This document shows, piece after piece, positions 7,887-14,664 of a DNA stretch of 21,835 nucleotides (position 1 is its first letter; each line of letters starts with the position of its first letter). Source of the stretch: QQUJ01 sp050287605. GTDB taxonomy: Bacteria > Pseudomonadota > Gammaproteobacteria > QQUJ01. The translations under genes and the position numbers were made by a program. A model generated the notes under the pieces. That model saw only the letters and a program-made list of their open reading frames with translations, made no database searches and was not told the DNA's origin. Location: positions 1 through 21,835 of the forward strand of contig JBNKCG010000055.1 in assembly GCA_050287605.1 (NCBI GenBank), read 5' to 3'.

Positions 7887-8022
7887 CTAAACCGCCGTTC
7901 CTCTCGTAGGACGAGTCCAGGTAGGGCGGGGTTGAAACGACGCTTGGAACAATAAGTCGAGACGACCGACGCGTCGATCCCCTCCCCCCTGGCTGGAGAG
8001 GGCTAGGGAGAGGGGGACCGCG

Positions 8023-9201
8023 CTACACCACCGCTCCCTCATGCAATTTCGCAATGGTTTCCAGGTCGTAGCCCAGCTCCGCGAGTATGGCATCGGTGTG
8101 TTCGCCCAGTGCGGGGACGGCGGAGAGCTTGGCCGCGACGCTGTCGGGAATGCCCGGCGGCAGCAGCGTCGGGATCGTGCCGGCGGGACTGCCCACCGCG
8201 GTCCAGCGCTCGCGCGCCTTGAGCTGCGGATGCGCCCACAGTGCGTGCATGTCGTTCATGCGCGCGTTGGCGATCTGCGCGGCGTCGAGGCGTTCGACGA
8301 CCTGCTCGACGCTGAGATCGGCGAAGGTCTCGACGATGAGCGCGCGCACGTCGTCGCGCGCGGCGCTGCGTTGGGAGTTGGTGGCGTAGCGTGGGTCGCT
8401 GGCCAGCTCGGGGCGGCGTAGCGCCTGTTCGCAGAACACGCGCCACTCGCGTTCGTTCTGCAGGCCGAGCAGCACGGTCTCGCCATCACCCACGGGAAAC
8501 GGGCCGTAGGGGTAGATGGTGGCGTGGGCGGCGCCGCTGCGCGGTGGCGGCGGTGCGCCGTCGTAGGCGTAGTAGAGCGGGTAGCCCATCCACTCCGCCA
8601 TCGCTTCCAGCATGGAGACTTCGACGCGGCACCCCTGCCCCGTCTTTCCGCGCTGGAGCAGCGCCGCAAGGATGTTGCTGTAGGCGTACATGCCGGCGGC
8701 GATGTCGGCGATGGAGCAGCCGGCCTTGGAGGGTTGGTCGGGCGTTCCGGTGACGGAGACGAAGCCGGACTCGGCCTGGATCAGCAGGTCGTAGGCCTTC
8801 TTGTCGCGGTAGGGGCCGGAGTCGCCGTAGCCGGAGATGTCGCAGACGATGAGGCGCGGGTGTTGCGCCTTCAACGTGTCGTAGCCCAGACCCAGGCGCG
8901 CGGCGGCGCCGGGGGCGAGGTTCTGCACCAGCACGTCGGCGCGCTCCAGGAGTTGGGTCATGATGCCGGCGGCTGCGGGGCGTTTGACGTCGAGCGTCAG
9001 ACTCTCCTTGGAGCGGTTGGTCCAGACGAAGTGCGACGAGAGCCCCGCCACCCGTTCGTCGTAGCCGCGCGCGAAGTCGCCCGCGCCGGGACGTTCGATC
9101 TTGATGACGCGCGCGCCCAGCTCCGCCAGTTGCCGCGTGCAGAACGGCGCGGCGATGGCGTGCTCCAGGGTGATGACGGTGATGCCGTCCAGGGGTCGCA
9201 T
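8023..9201 (-). CDS. Type III (CaiB/BaiF) CoA-transferase
   Basis: This 392-residue protein is a family III CoA-transferase. The opening 'MRPLDGITVITLEHAIAAPF' with 'ELGARVIKIERPGAGDFARG' (about 28-46), 'NRSKESLTLD' and 'CDISGYGDSGPY' are canonical. The active-site aspartate should be D138 in AYDLLIQAESG, where a mixed anhydride with the acyl group forms in characterised relatives. The enzyme moves CoA between two carboxylic acids, or within one molecule as mesaconyl-CoA C1-C4 transferase does. The start ATG at 9199-9201 lies just 2 nt after the stop of the upstream acyl-CoA dehydrogenase, so they are one transcription unit. A longer in-frame reading upstream overlaps that dehydrogenase in another frame and is not real. 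The substrate is unknown; succinyl- or dicarboxyl-CoA is likely from context. Confidence 0.93.
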   Translation of the reverse strand: MRPLDGITVITLEHAIAAPFCTRQLAELGARVIKIERPGAGDFARGYDERVAGLSSHFVWTNRSKESLTLDVKRPAAAGIMTQLLERADVLVQNLAPGAAARLGLGYDTLKAQHPRLIVCDISGYGDSGPYRDKKAYDLLIQAESGFVSVTGTPDQPSKAGCSIADIAAGMYAYSNILAALLQRGKTGQGCRVEVSMLEAMAEWMGYPLYYAYDGAPPPPRSGAAHATIYPYGPFPVGDGETVLLGLQNEREWRVFCEQALRRPELASDPRYATNSQRSAARDDVRALIVETFADLSVEQVVERLDAAQIANARMNDMHALWAHPQLKARERWTAVGSPAGTIPTLLPPGIPDSVAAKLSAVPALGEHTDAILAELGYDLETIAKLHEGAVV

Positions 9202-9203
9202 GT

Positions 9204-10364
9204 TCAAAACGACCGCGGCAGCCCGAGCACGTGCTCGGCCACGTAAGAGAAGATCAGGTTGGTGGAGATGGGCGCCACCTGGTAGAGACGCGTTTCGCGG
9301 AACTTGCGCTCCACGTCGTATTCGCTGGCGAAACCGAAACCGCCGTGGGTCTGCAGGCAGACGTTGGCCGCCTCCCACGACGCCTTGGCGGCGAGGTATT
9401 TGGCCATGTTGGCTTCGGCGCCGCAGGGCTGTTGCGCGTCGAACAGATCCGCGGCGCGAAAACGCATCAGGTTGGCCGCTTCCACTTCGATGTAGGCCTC
9501 GGCGATGGGGAACTGCACGCCCTGGTTCTGACCGATGGGGCGGTCGAAAACGACGCGCTCGTTGGCGTAGGCGGTGGCGCGTTCGACGAACCAGTAGCCG
9601 TCGCCGATGCACTCGGCGGCGATCAGGGTGCGTTCGGCGTTGAGGCCGTCGAGGATGTACTTGAAGCCCTTGCCCTCCTCCCCGATCAGGTTCTCGGCGG
9701 GGACCTCCAGGTTGTCGAAGAACAGTTCGTTGGTCTCGTGGTTCACCATGTTGGCGATGGGCTGCACGCTGAGGCCGTGGCCGATGGCGTCGCGCAGGTC
9801 GACGATGAACACCGACAACCCTTCGGAACGTTTCTTCACTTCGGCCAGCGGCGTGGTGCGCGCCAGCAGGATCATCAGGTCGGAGTGCTGCACGCGCGAG
9901 ATCCACACCTTCTGCCCGTTCACCACGTAGCGGTCGCCGCGCTTCACCGCGGTGGTCTTGAGCTTCGTGGTGTCGGTGCCGGTGGTGGGTTCGGTGACGG
10001 CCATGGACTGGATGCGCAGCTCGCCCGCGGCGATGCGCGGCAGATAGGTCTGCTTCTGCGCCTCGCTGCCGTGACGCAGCAGCGTGCCCATGTTGTACAT
10101 CTGCCCGTGCACCGCGCCGGCGTTGCCGCCGCAGCGATTGATCTCCTCCATGATGACGCTGGCGGCGGCCAGCCCCAGACCGGAGCCGCCGTACGCCTCG
10201 GGGATCATGGCCGAGAGCCAGCCGCCGTGGATCAGCGCGTCGACGAAGGCGTCGGGGTAACCGCGTTGGGCGTCGACCTGACGGAAATAGGCGTCGGGAT
10301 AGTCGGCGCAGACGGTGCGCACGCCGTCGCGGATCTCGTCGAAACGGTCGGGGGCATAATTCAT
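9204..10364 (-). CDS. Acyl-CoA dehydrogenase with helix-G catalytic base
   Basis: This 386-residue flavoprotein has the normal length and fold of an acyl-CoA dehydrogenase. 'MAVTEPTTGTDTTKLKTTAV' (121-140) and 'YVVNGQKVWISRVQHSDLMI' (146-165) form the FAD and substrate pocket, and 'QTHGGFGFASEYDVERKFRE' (338-357) the C-terminal helices. The usual C-terminal catalytic Glu of the xxIYEGT motif is missing: the aligned segment is RLYQVAPIS, with Pro at about 365. Instead LNAER places Glu244 where isovaleryl- and long-chain acyl-CoA dehydrogenases carry their base and medium-chain enzymes have Thr. This suggests a branched or bulky substrate (inference). The ATG overlaps the hydratase stop as ATGA, and the CoA-transferase starts 2 nt after its stop, so the three products are probably made together. 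Electrons would go to ETF. Confidence 0.92.
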   Translation of the reverse strand: MNYAPDRFDEIRDGVRTVCADYPDAYFRQVDAQRGYPDAFVDALIHGGWLSAMIPEAYGGSGLGLAAASVIMEEINRCGGNAGAVHGQMYNMGTLLRHGSEAQKQTYLPRIAAGELRIQSMAVTEPTTGTDTTKLKTTAVKRGDRYVVNGQKVWISRVQHSDLMILLARTTPLAEVKKRSEGLSVFIVDLRDAIGHGLSVQPIANMVNHETNELFFDNLEVPAENLIGEEGKGFKYILDGLNAERTLIAAECIGDGYWFVERATAYANERVVFDRPIGQNQGVQFPIAEAYIEVEAANLMRFRAADLFDAQQPCGAEANMAKYLAAKASWEAANVCLQTHGGFGFASEYDVERKFRETRLYQVAPISTNLIFSYVAEHVLGLPRSF

Positions 10365-11227
10365 GGGCGGGTCTCGATGGTGGCGGTGGCGTCCATGGCG
10401 AGGTTGCCTTCGGCATCCTGGGCCCAGAGCTTGGCGCTCTGCTGGTCGTCTGCCGGTTGGCCGCAGACGGCGAAGGGCGCCGTATCGAACACCGGTTTGA
10501 CTGCGCGGAACTCGAACTGCGTGAGCGTGGCGGCTGGCAGGTGCTGCCGCAACAGATCCAGCAGCAGCGTGGCGATGAGCGGACCGTGCACGATCAGCCC
10601 CGGGTAGCCTTCCACCTCGGTGGCGTAGCGGCGGTCGTAGTGGATGCGGTGGCCGTTGAAGGTGAGCGCCGAATAGCGGAACAGCAGCACGTCGTCGGGC
10701 TGCACCACGCGCCGCCAGGCGTGTTGTACCGGCGCCGCCACCGGAGCGGGCGGTGCGGCATCGGGCGCGGGCATCTCGCGGTAGACGATGTCGTGTTCTT
10801 CGCTGACCGCCAGCCCCTGAGGGCCGTGATACTCGTGGCCGACGACGACAAACACCAGTTCGCCGCTGCGCCCGCGCTTGTGCTCCACAGAGAGGATGCG
10901 CGACTCGCGCCGCACCGCGTCGCCCACCCGCAGCGGCTGGTGGAAGCGAAATCGGCCGCCGGCCCACAGGCGCCGCGGCAGCGGCACCGGCGGCAAAAAC
11001 CCACCGCGCTGAGGGTGTCCGTCGGTGCCCAACTGCGACTGGCGCACGGCGGGCGTGCACAGCACCCAGTGCCATAGCGGCGGCAGCAGTGTGCCCGTCT
11101 CAGGCCACGGGACGTCATGATCCAGGGTGGCGGTCAGAGCCGCCACACGCGCGGCCGCGACCACGTCGACCGCCTCTTCGTGACGGCCGATCCAGCTCTT
11201 CAGGTGATCCAAGGTACTCCGATCCAT
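10361..11227 (-). CDS. MaoC-like hydratase, 3-methylfumaryl-/mesaconyl-C4-CoA hydratase type
   Basis: This 288-residue protein is a double hot-dog hydratase. The N-terminal FAS1-type dehydratase half (about 1-150) includes 'WHWVLCTPAVRQSQLGTDGH' and 'GGRFRFHQPLRVGDAVRRES'. The C-terminal MaoC half has the active-site motif 'RYSALTFNGHRIHYDRRYA' (184-202, with N191, H193, H196) and 'GLIVHGPLIATLL' (210-222, with H214). This layout is that of mesaconyl-C4-CoA/3-methylfumaryl-CoA hydratase and itaconyl-CoA hydratase, which convert branched C5 enoyl-CoAs to citramalyl-CoA; that is the best guess for substrate, not proven. It is the promoter-proximal gene of the leftward operon and ends in an ATGA overlap with the dehydrogenase. 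A CRP-like site centred 61 nt upstream of its ATG (11225-11227) may control the operon. A citramalyl-CoA lyase is not in the window. Confidence 0.85.
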   Translation of the reverse strand: MDRSTLDHLKSWIGRHEEAVDVVAAARVAALTATLDHDVPWPETGTLLPPLWHWVLCTPAVRQSQLGTDGHPQRGGFLPPVPLPRRLWAGGRFRFHQPLRVGDAVRRESRILSVEHKRGRSGELVFVVVGHEYHGPQGLAVSEEHDIVYREMPAPDAAPPAPVAAPVQHAWRRVVQPDDVLLFRYSALTFNGHRIHYDRRYATEVEGYPGLIVHGPLIATLLLDLLRQHLPAATLTQFEFRAVKPVFDTAPFAVCGQPADDQQSAKLWAQDAEGNLAMDATATIETRP

Positions 11228-11277
11228 GCCCTATTCCTGAATTAAAGTGAGCAAAAAGTGACGCTGAGCGTCAGTTG

Positions 11278-11297
11278 AAATGTGACACACCTCACAT
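11278..11297. promoter_or_regulatory. CRP/Vfr-type operator
   Basis: The sequence AAATGTGACACACCTCACAT contains TGTGA-N6-TCACA (11281-11296), the exact palindromic core of the CRP consensus, and its AAA/AT flanks also fit. It sits in the 175-nt divergent region between the hydratase operon (minus, ATG at 11227) and the signalling genes (plus, ATG at 11403). The centre is about 61 nt from the leftward start codon and 114 nt from the rightward one. An FNR-type site would read TTGAT-N4-ATCAA, which this is not. Confidence 0.75.
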
Positions 11298-11341
11298 CAG
11301 TCCTCGAAAATCCCTATACATCCTCAGACCATATCAAAGAA

Positions 11342-11388
11342 TATGATCTGTGGCATACATTGTGCTTATGTGTTTCGCCATAAACACA
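11342..11388 (+). promoter_or_regulatory. Putative promoter and operator for the signalling genes
   Basis: TATGAT at 11342-11347 is one mismatch from the -10 consensus; no good -35 lies upstream, as is usual for activator-dependent promoters. It overlaps a small CATAT/ATATG palindrome. Downstream, TGTGTTT (11369-11375) and AAACACA (11382-11388) form a perfect 7-bp inverted repeat around CGCCAT, which could be an operator or a 5'-leader hairpin. The CRP-like site lies about 65 nt before the predicted transcription start. Confidence 0.35.
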
Positions 11389-11402
11389 ACTAAGGAAACA
11401 CC

Positions 11403-11897
11403 ATGTCGCCCCATCCGCTCGTACTGACGGTTTTGCCGGTCGCTCTATCCCGCATGGAACAACGCGTCTTCGACGCTGCGCTGACGTTGTCCAGCGAACA
11501 ACACCGCGCGCTCAGCTACCGCCACCACGATGAGGCATCGCCGGACGTTCCCGATCTGGTGGTTGTGGCTTCCGGCGGCGCCGAGCAGTGGGATCGATAT
11601 CGCACCCGGTATTTGGCCAGCGCAGACCCCGCCACCATCCCGCAGATCACGCTGGGTGCCCATGCAGCGGTGGGAGCGAGCTACGCCAACTATCAATCAT
11701 CGACGCCCTTTGGAATTCTCACCAGTCTGGATCGTGCGGCCCGGATTGCGTTGGGTGCGCACAACGCCAAGGCGTCGACCGTGCAGCGCACGTTGCTGCC
11801 GCGTCAACATTCGTCAGCCCCGACGCTAACCCTGCTACAGGAAACCCTTTCAGCAGGATTGTCCAGTTGCCTGGATCTCCGTCAGCTTGCCGTCTGA
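11403..11897 (+). CDS. Protein of unknown family, possible pseudo-receiver
   Basis: I do not recognise this 164-residue cytoplasmic protein. Its secondary-structure rhythm resembles a CheY-like receiver. There is an opening strand (PLVLTVLPVA), a strand PDLVVVASG at about 50-58 where a receiver would carry its phosphoacceptor Asp, a strand IPQITLGAH followed by a helix, and TPFGILTSLDRAARIAL at about 101-117 where receivers have KPF plus the last helix. The Asp and Lys of the active site are absent. This makes a non-phosphorylatable pseudo-receiver a reasonable but unproven reading. It is followed after 37 nt by a genuine response regulator, and AAGGAAA (11392-11398) precedes its ATG. The last 45 residues have no visible domain. 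No signal peptide or membrane segment is seen. Confidence 0.6.
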   Translation: MSPHPLVLTVLPVALSRMEQRVFDAALTLSSEQHRALSYRHHDEASPDVPDLVVVASGGAEQWDRYRTRYLASADPATIPQITLGAHAAVGASYANYQSSTPFGILTSLDRAARIALGAHNAKASTVQRTLLPRQHSSAPTLTLLQETLSAGLSSCLDLRQLAV

Positions 11898-11934
11898 CCA
11901 ACAACAACCACAACCCGAGGATCGGAGAGGTGCC

Positions 11935-12900
11935 ATGGTAAGGCCCAACATACTCATCGTCGATGATTCCGCCGTTATCCGGCATACGATACGCAAGTCG
12001 TTGCAGCAGCAGTTCCCCCATTTTGAATTGACGCTTGCCAACAACGGCCGCGAAGCCCAGCAGCTTATCGGACAGCAGGAGTTTCACCTGGTGCTGTGCG
12101 ACTGGGAGATGCCGGAGATGTGCGGCGATGAGCTGCTGATCTGGCTGCGGCAGCATCCGCTTCACAGCCGGCTGCCGTTCGTCATGGTGACCAGTCGCAC
12201 CGATCCCCAGTGGCTGCACCAGGCCACGCGCCTGGGTGTGAACAACTTCGTTGCCAAGCCTTTTTCGGGTACGCGCATCGCGGAGATCGCGGCGTTCGAG
12301 CTGCTGCGCAGCGGTATGCCGGAAAGCGTGCTGAACCCACCGTGCGAGACGCCGGCACCTCACACTGTGTTGAGGGATGTGACGCCGGCAAAACGGGCCA
12401 CGGTGCCGTCCCCCGGCAAACGGCCCATCCCTTCGGGCATCTGGCGCATCGATCACGCCCAGCTGCAAACGGTTGCCTCCAGCGCCGAACGCCACGACGT
12501 GCGGCGCTTGGTGGTCGCGGAAATCCGCAGCCAGGACGAGCGTATCCGCGGCTTGCTGGAAGTGCTGGGGACGATGGGTACGACCCTGATCATTCCCGGC
12601 GGACAAGCGGCACCCCAGCTCGCCGAACAGGTGGTGTTGGATATCGAATCGCCGGACAACCTGAATCGCCTGCATATCAACGCCTGCGTCACGCACATCG
12701 CCTGGACCGAAGTGCGCACGGGAGTCCGGATGCGCTGCGTGGATCTGGTGTTCTTGGATGAGGATCACAACAAGGTGAGGCAGGTGGAAGAGCTGCTGGA
12801 CAGGATCTGCCGCACCGATGGCGACCGGACCGGCCGCTGTCGCGATCACACGGCAAGCCGAACGGAAGCGACGCAGCCGAACGCTGCGGAAGGACACTAG
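11935..12900 (+). CDS. Response regulator with CheY-like receiver and a PilZ-like C-terminal region
   Basis: This 321-residue protein has an intact N-terminal receiver: D10-D11 acidic pair, phosphoacceptor D56 in LVLCDWEMPEMCG, T86 in VMVTSRTD and K108 in VAKPF. The receiver resembles those of chemotaxis and type IV pilus output proteins. A proline-rich linker (about 130-165) leads to a C-terminal domain (about 185-300) with strands 'RRLVVAEIRS', 'VVLDIESPDNLNRLHIN', 'CVTHIAWTEVRTGVRMRCV' and 'DLVFLDEDHNKVRQVEELL'. These look like a divergent PilZ barrel without the RxxxR and D/NxSxxG cyclic-di-GMP motifs (inference). The ATG at 11935 is chosen because GGAGAGG (11924-11930) precedes it; longer in-frame versions run into the upstream gene. 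No histidine kinase is adjacent. The C-terminal 25 residues are low complexity. Confidence 0.85.
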   Translation: MVRPNILIVDDSAVIRHTIRKSLQQQFPHFELTLANNGREAQQLIGQQEFHLVLCDWEMPEMCGDELLIWLRQHPLHSRLPFVMVTSRTDPQWLHQATRLGVNNFVAKPFSGTRIAEIAAFELLRSGMPESVLNPPCETPAPHTVLRDVTPAKRATVPSPGKRPIPSGIWRIDHAQLQTVASSAERHDVRRLVVAEIRSQDERIRGLLEVLGTMGTTLIIPGGQAAPQLAEQVVLDIESPDNLNRLHINACVTHIAWTEVRTGVRMRCVDLVFLDEDHNKVRQVEELLDRICRTDGDRTGRCRDHTASRTEATQPNAAEGH

Positions 12901-12926
12901 GCGTCACCGCAACTCCCGTCCCCGCC

Positions 12927-12949
12927 GGGCGGTCGTAGAACAACCGCCC
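12927..12949 (+). terminator. Putative terminator hairpin after the response regulator
   Basis: Inverted repeat GGGCGGT (12927-12933) and ACCGCCC (12943-12949) with a 9-nt loop, 26 nt after the response regulator stop. No T-run follows, so intrinsic termination is uncertain. Confidence 0.4.
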
Positions 12950-12971
12950 GCCCGCAGTGCGTTACGTCGTG

Positions 12972-12992
12972 CCCCCGACGCTCCGTCGGGGG
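12972..12992 (+). promoter_or_regulatory. Very stable hairpin just upstream of fan1
   Basis: A 9-bp all-perfect stem, CCCCCGACG (12972-12980) with CGTCGGGGG (12984-12992) and a CTC loop, ends 13 nt before the fan1 ATG. The only purine-rich stretch that could pair with 16S rRNA, GGGGGA (12988-12993), lies in the 3' arm, so the hairpin could mask ribosome binding. It could alternatively be part of a termination structure for the upstream gene. Confidence 0.45.
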
Positions 12993-13005
12993 ATAATGGC
13001 GCGCG

Positions 13006-14664
13006 ATGGACTCGCAGCCGTTTTCCGCCCCGCTGGCCAACCCGCTCTACTACCTGGAGAACTTCCGCGCCGTGCTGGCGTGGGTGACGACCCACCACGG
13101 CGATCTGCTGACCGATGACGAGCGTGTCGCGCTGGTGCACTGCCAAGCGCTGCCGCGCCCCGCCCAAGCGCTGCTGGTACGCATGGTGATGCGCAGCGGG
13201 ACGCTGTTCCGGGTGAGCAAGCTGCGTTACCCCGAACTGGGCGTGCCGGTGGCCGAGGCGCTGGCGACGCTGGCCGACGCGGGCTGGATCGAGGCACAGC
13301 CCGAGTTGTCGCTGGAGGATCTGTTCGCACTGCTGACGCGCCCCGAGCTGGCGCAGGCGCTGGCGGGCACGGGCGTCAAACGCAGCATGACCAAACAGGC
13401 CATGTACGACGCGTTGAGTGCAACGGCCTTCGAGCCCGCGCCGCTGGAGCGGTGGTGGCCCGAGTGCGACGACCGTGTGGTGGCGCTCACCGGTATGGCG
13501 CTCTTCGATCTCGTACGGCTGCTCTTCTTCGGCAACCTGCACCAGGACTGGTCCGAGTTCGTGCTCACCGAACTGGGACATCAGCGCTACGAGCCGGTGG
13601 CGTTCAGCAGCGCTTCGCGCGCCTTTCAGGATCGCGCCGAGGTGGAGGGCTACCTGCACCTGCACGCCTGCCGCGAGCGGCTGGCGCTGGACGATCCGCC
13701 CGAGACCGTGTGGGACGACCTCCCGCACCAACCGCTGCCCAATCCCTGGTTGGAGAGTCGTCGCGGCCGTCTGCTCTACGCGTTGGGCTGTCTGGCCGAG
13801 CGCCAGGGCGATTCGGCGCTGGCCTTGCGGGCGTGGGACGAAAGCGTCCACCGCGAAGCCAGGCTGCGGCGGCTGCGCCTGCGGGAACGGCGCGGCGAGC
13901 ACGCCGTGGCGCTTGCGGAAGTCGAGACCGCCCTCGCAGAGCCGCGCTGCGGGGCGGAGCAGGAGGGCCTGGAGCGGCTGCGCGCGCGGCTCGCCCGGCG
14001 TTTGGATCCCGCGGCGCCGGCAGTACCCCGCCCGGCGGCGCTGCCCACCGTCGAGCTGACGCTGCCGCAACCGGAGGTGTCGGTGGAAGAGGCGGTAGCG
14101 CAACACCTGACGAGCCCCGAGGCACCGGCCTTCTATGTGGAAAACCGGTTGCTGAACGGCCTCTTCGCCCTGCTCTGCTGGCCGGCGCTCTACGCGCCGC
14201 TGCCCGGCGCCTTCTTTCACCCCTTCCACGCCGCACCGGCGGACCTGGACCGCGAGGACTTCGTAACGCGCCGCCGTGCGCGGTTCGACGAATGTCTGGC
14301 CGCCCTCTCCAGCGGCGAGTATCGCGCCCGCATCCTGGCCAACTGGGAGGCCAAACACGGCATCACCAGCCCCTTCACGCACTGGCCCACGCTGCGCGGT
14401 GAGCTGCTGGAGCTGGCGCTGGAGTGCATCCCCGCGGCACACCTGGAGGCGCTGTTCCGGCGCATGCTGGCCGATCTGCACGACCACCGCGCGGGACTGC
14501 CCGACCTGATCCAGTTCCGCCCGCACACCCGCGGCTACCGGCTGATCGAGGTCAAGGGGCCGGGCGACCGGCTGCAGAACCACCAGCGGCGCTGGCTGCT
14601 CTATTGCCGCGAGCACGGCATCGAGGTGGCGGTGTGCCACGTTCGCTGGGAAACACCGTCGTGA
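13006..14664 (+). CDS. fan1: FAN1-type structure-specific nuclease (VRR-NUC)
   Basis: This 552-residue protein is a bacterial homologue of FAN1, a 5'-flap endonuclease and 5'-3' exonuclease that unhooks DNA interstrand crosslinks. The N-terminal part (about 10-150) contains 'YYLENFRAVLAWVTTHHGDL' and 'ALPRPAQALLVRMVMRSGTL', typical of the FAN1 SAP-like DNA-binding region. A TPR-like helical middle follows (about 150-340, with 'LLYALGCLAERQGDSALALR'). The C-terminal VRR-NUC domain contains E379 in YVENRLLNGLF, P499-D500 in GLPDLIQFRP, and E515-V-K517 in YRLIEVKGPGD, the complete E...PD...ExK catalytic set. Length is as in Pseudomonas FAN1. It overlaps the following helicase gene by one base, so the two are probably co-translated. 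It lacks a clear ribosome binding site outside the upstream hairpin. Confidence 0.94.
   Translation: MDSQPFSAPLANPLYYLENFRAVLAWVTTHHGDLLTDDERVALVHCQALPRPAQALLVRMVMRSGTLFRVSKLRYPELGVPVAEALATLADAGWIEAQPELSLEDLFALLTRPELAQALAGTGVKRSMTKQAMYDALSATAFEPAPLERWWPECDDRVVALTGMALFDLVRLLFFGNLHQDWSEFVLTELGHQRYEPVAFSSASRAFQDRAEVEGYLHLHACRERLALDDPPETVWDDLPHQPLPNPWLESRRGRLLYALGCLAERQGDSALALRAWDESVHREARLRRLRLRERRGEHAVALAEVETALAEPRCGAEQEGLERLRARLARRLDPAAPAVPRPAALPTVELTLPQPEVSVEEAVAQHLTSPEAPAFYVENRLLNGLFALLCWPALYAPLPGAFFHPFHAAPADLDREDFVTRRRARFDECLAALSSGEYRARILANWEAKHGITSPFTHWPTLRGELLELALECIPAAHLEALFRRMLADLHDHRAGLPDLIQFRPHTRGYRLIEVKGPGDRLQNHQRRWLLYCREHGIEVAVCHVRWETPS

Noticed and set aside
9202..10416. Upstream extension of the CoA-transferase frame to a 797-residue protein
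   Set aside because: The added part is Arg-rich out-of-frame reading of the acyl-CoA dehydrogenase; the family N-terminus starts at the ATG at 9201.
9231..10607. Plus-strand open frame (458 codons) opposite the acyl-CoA dehydrogenase
   Set aside because: Composition is Val/Gly/His-rich shadow sequence; the opposite strand carries a complete, motif-rich enzyme.
12904..14640. Long minus-strand open frame (578 codons) opposite fan1
   Set aside because: Antisense frame created by GC-rich codon use; repetitive Arg/Gln/Ala composition and no recognisable motif.
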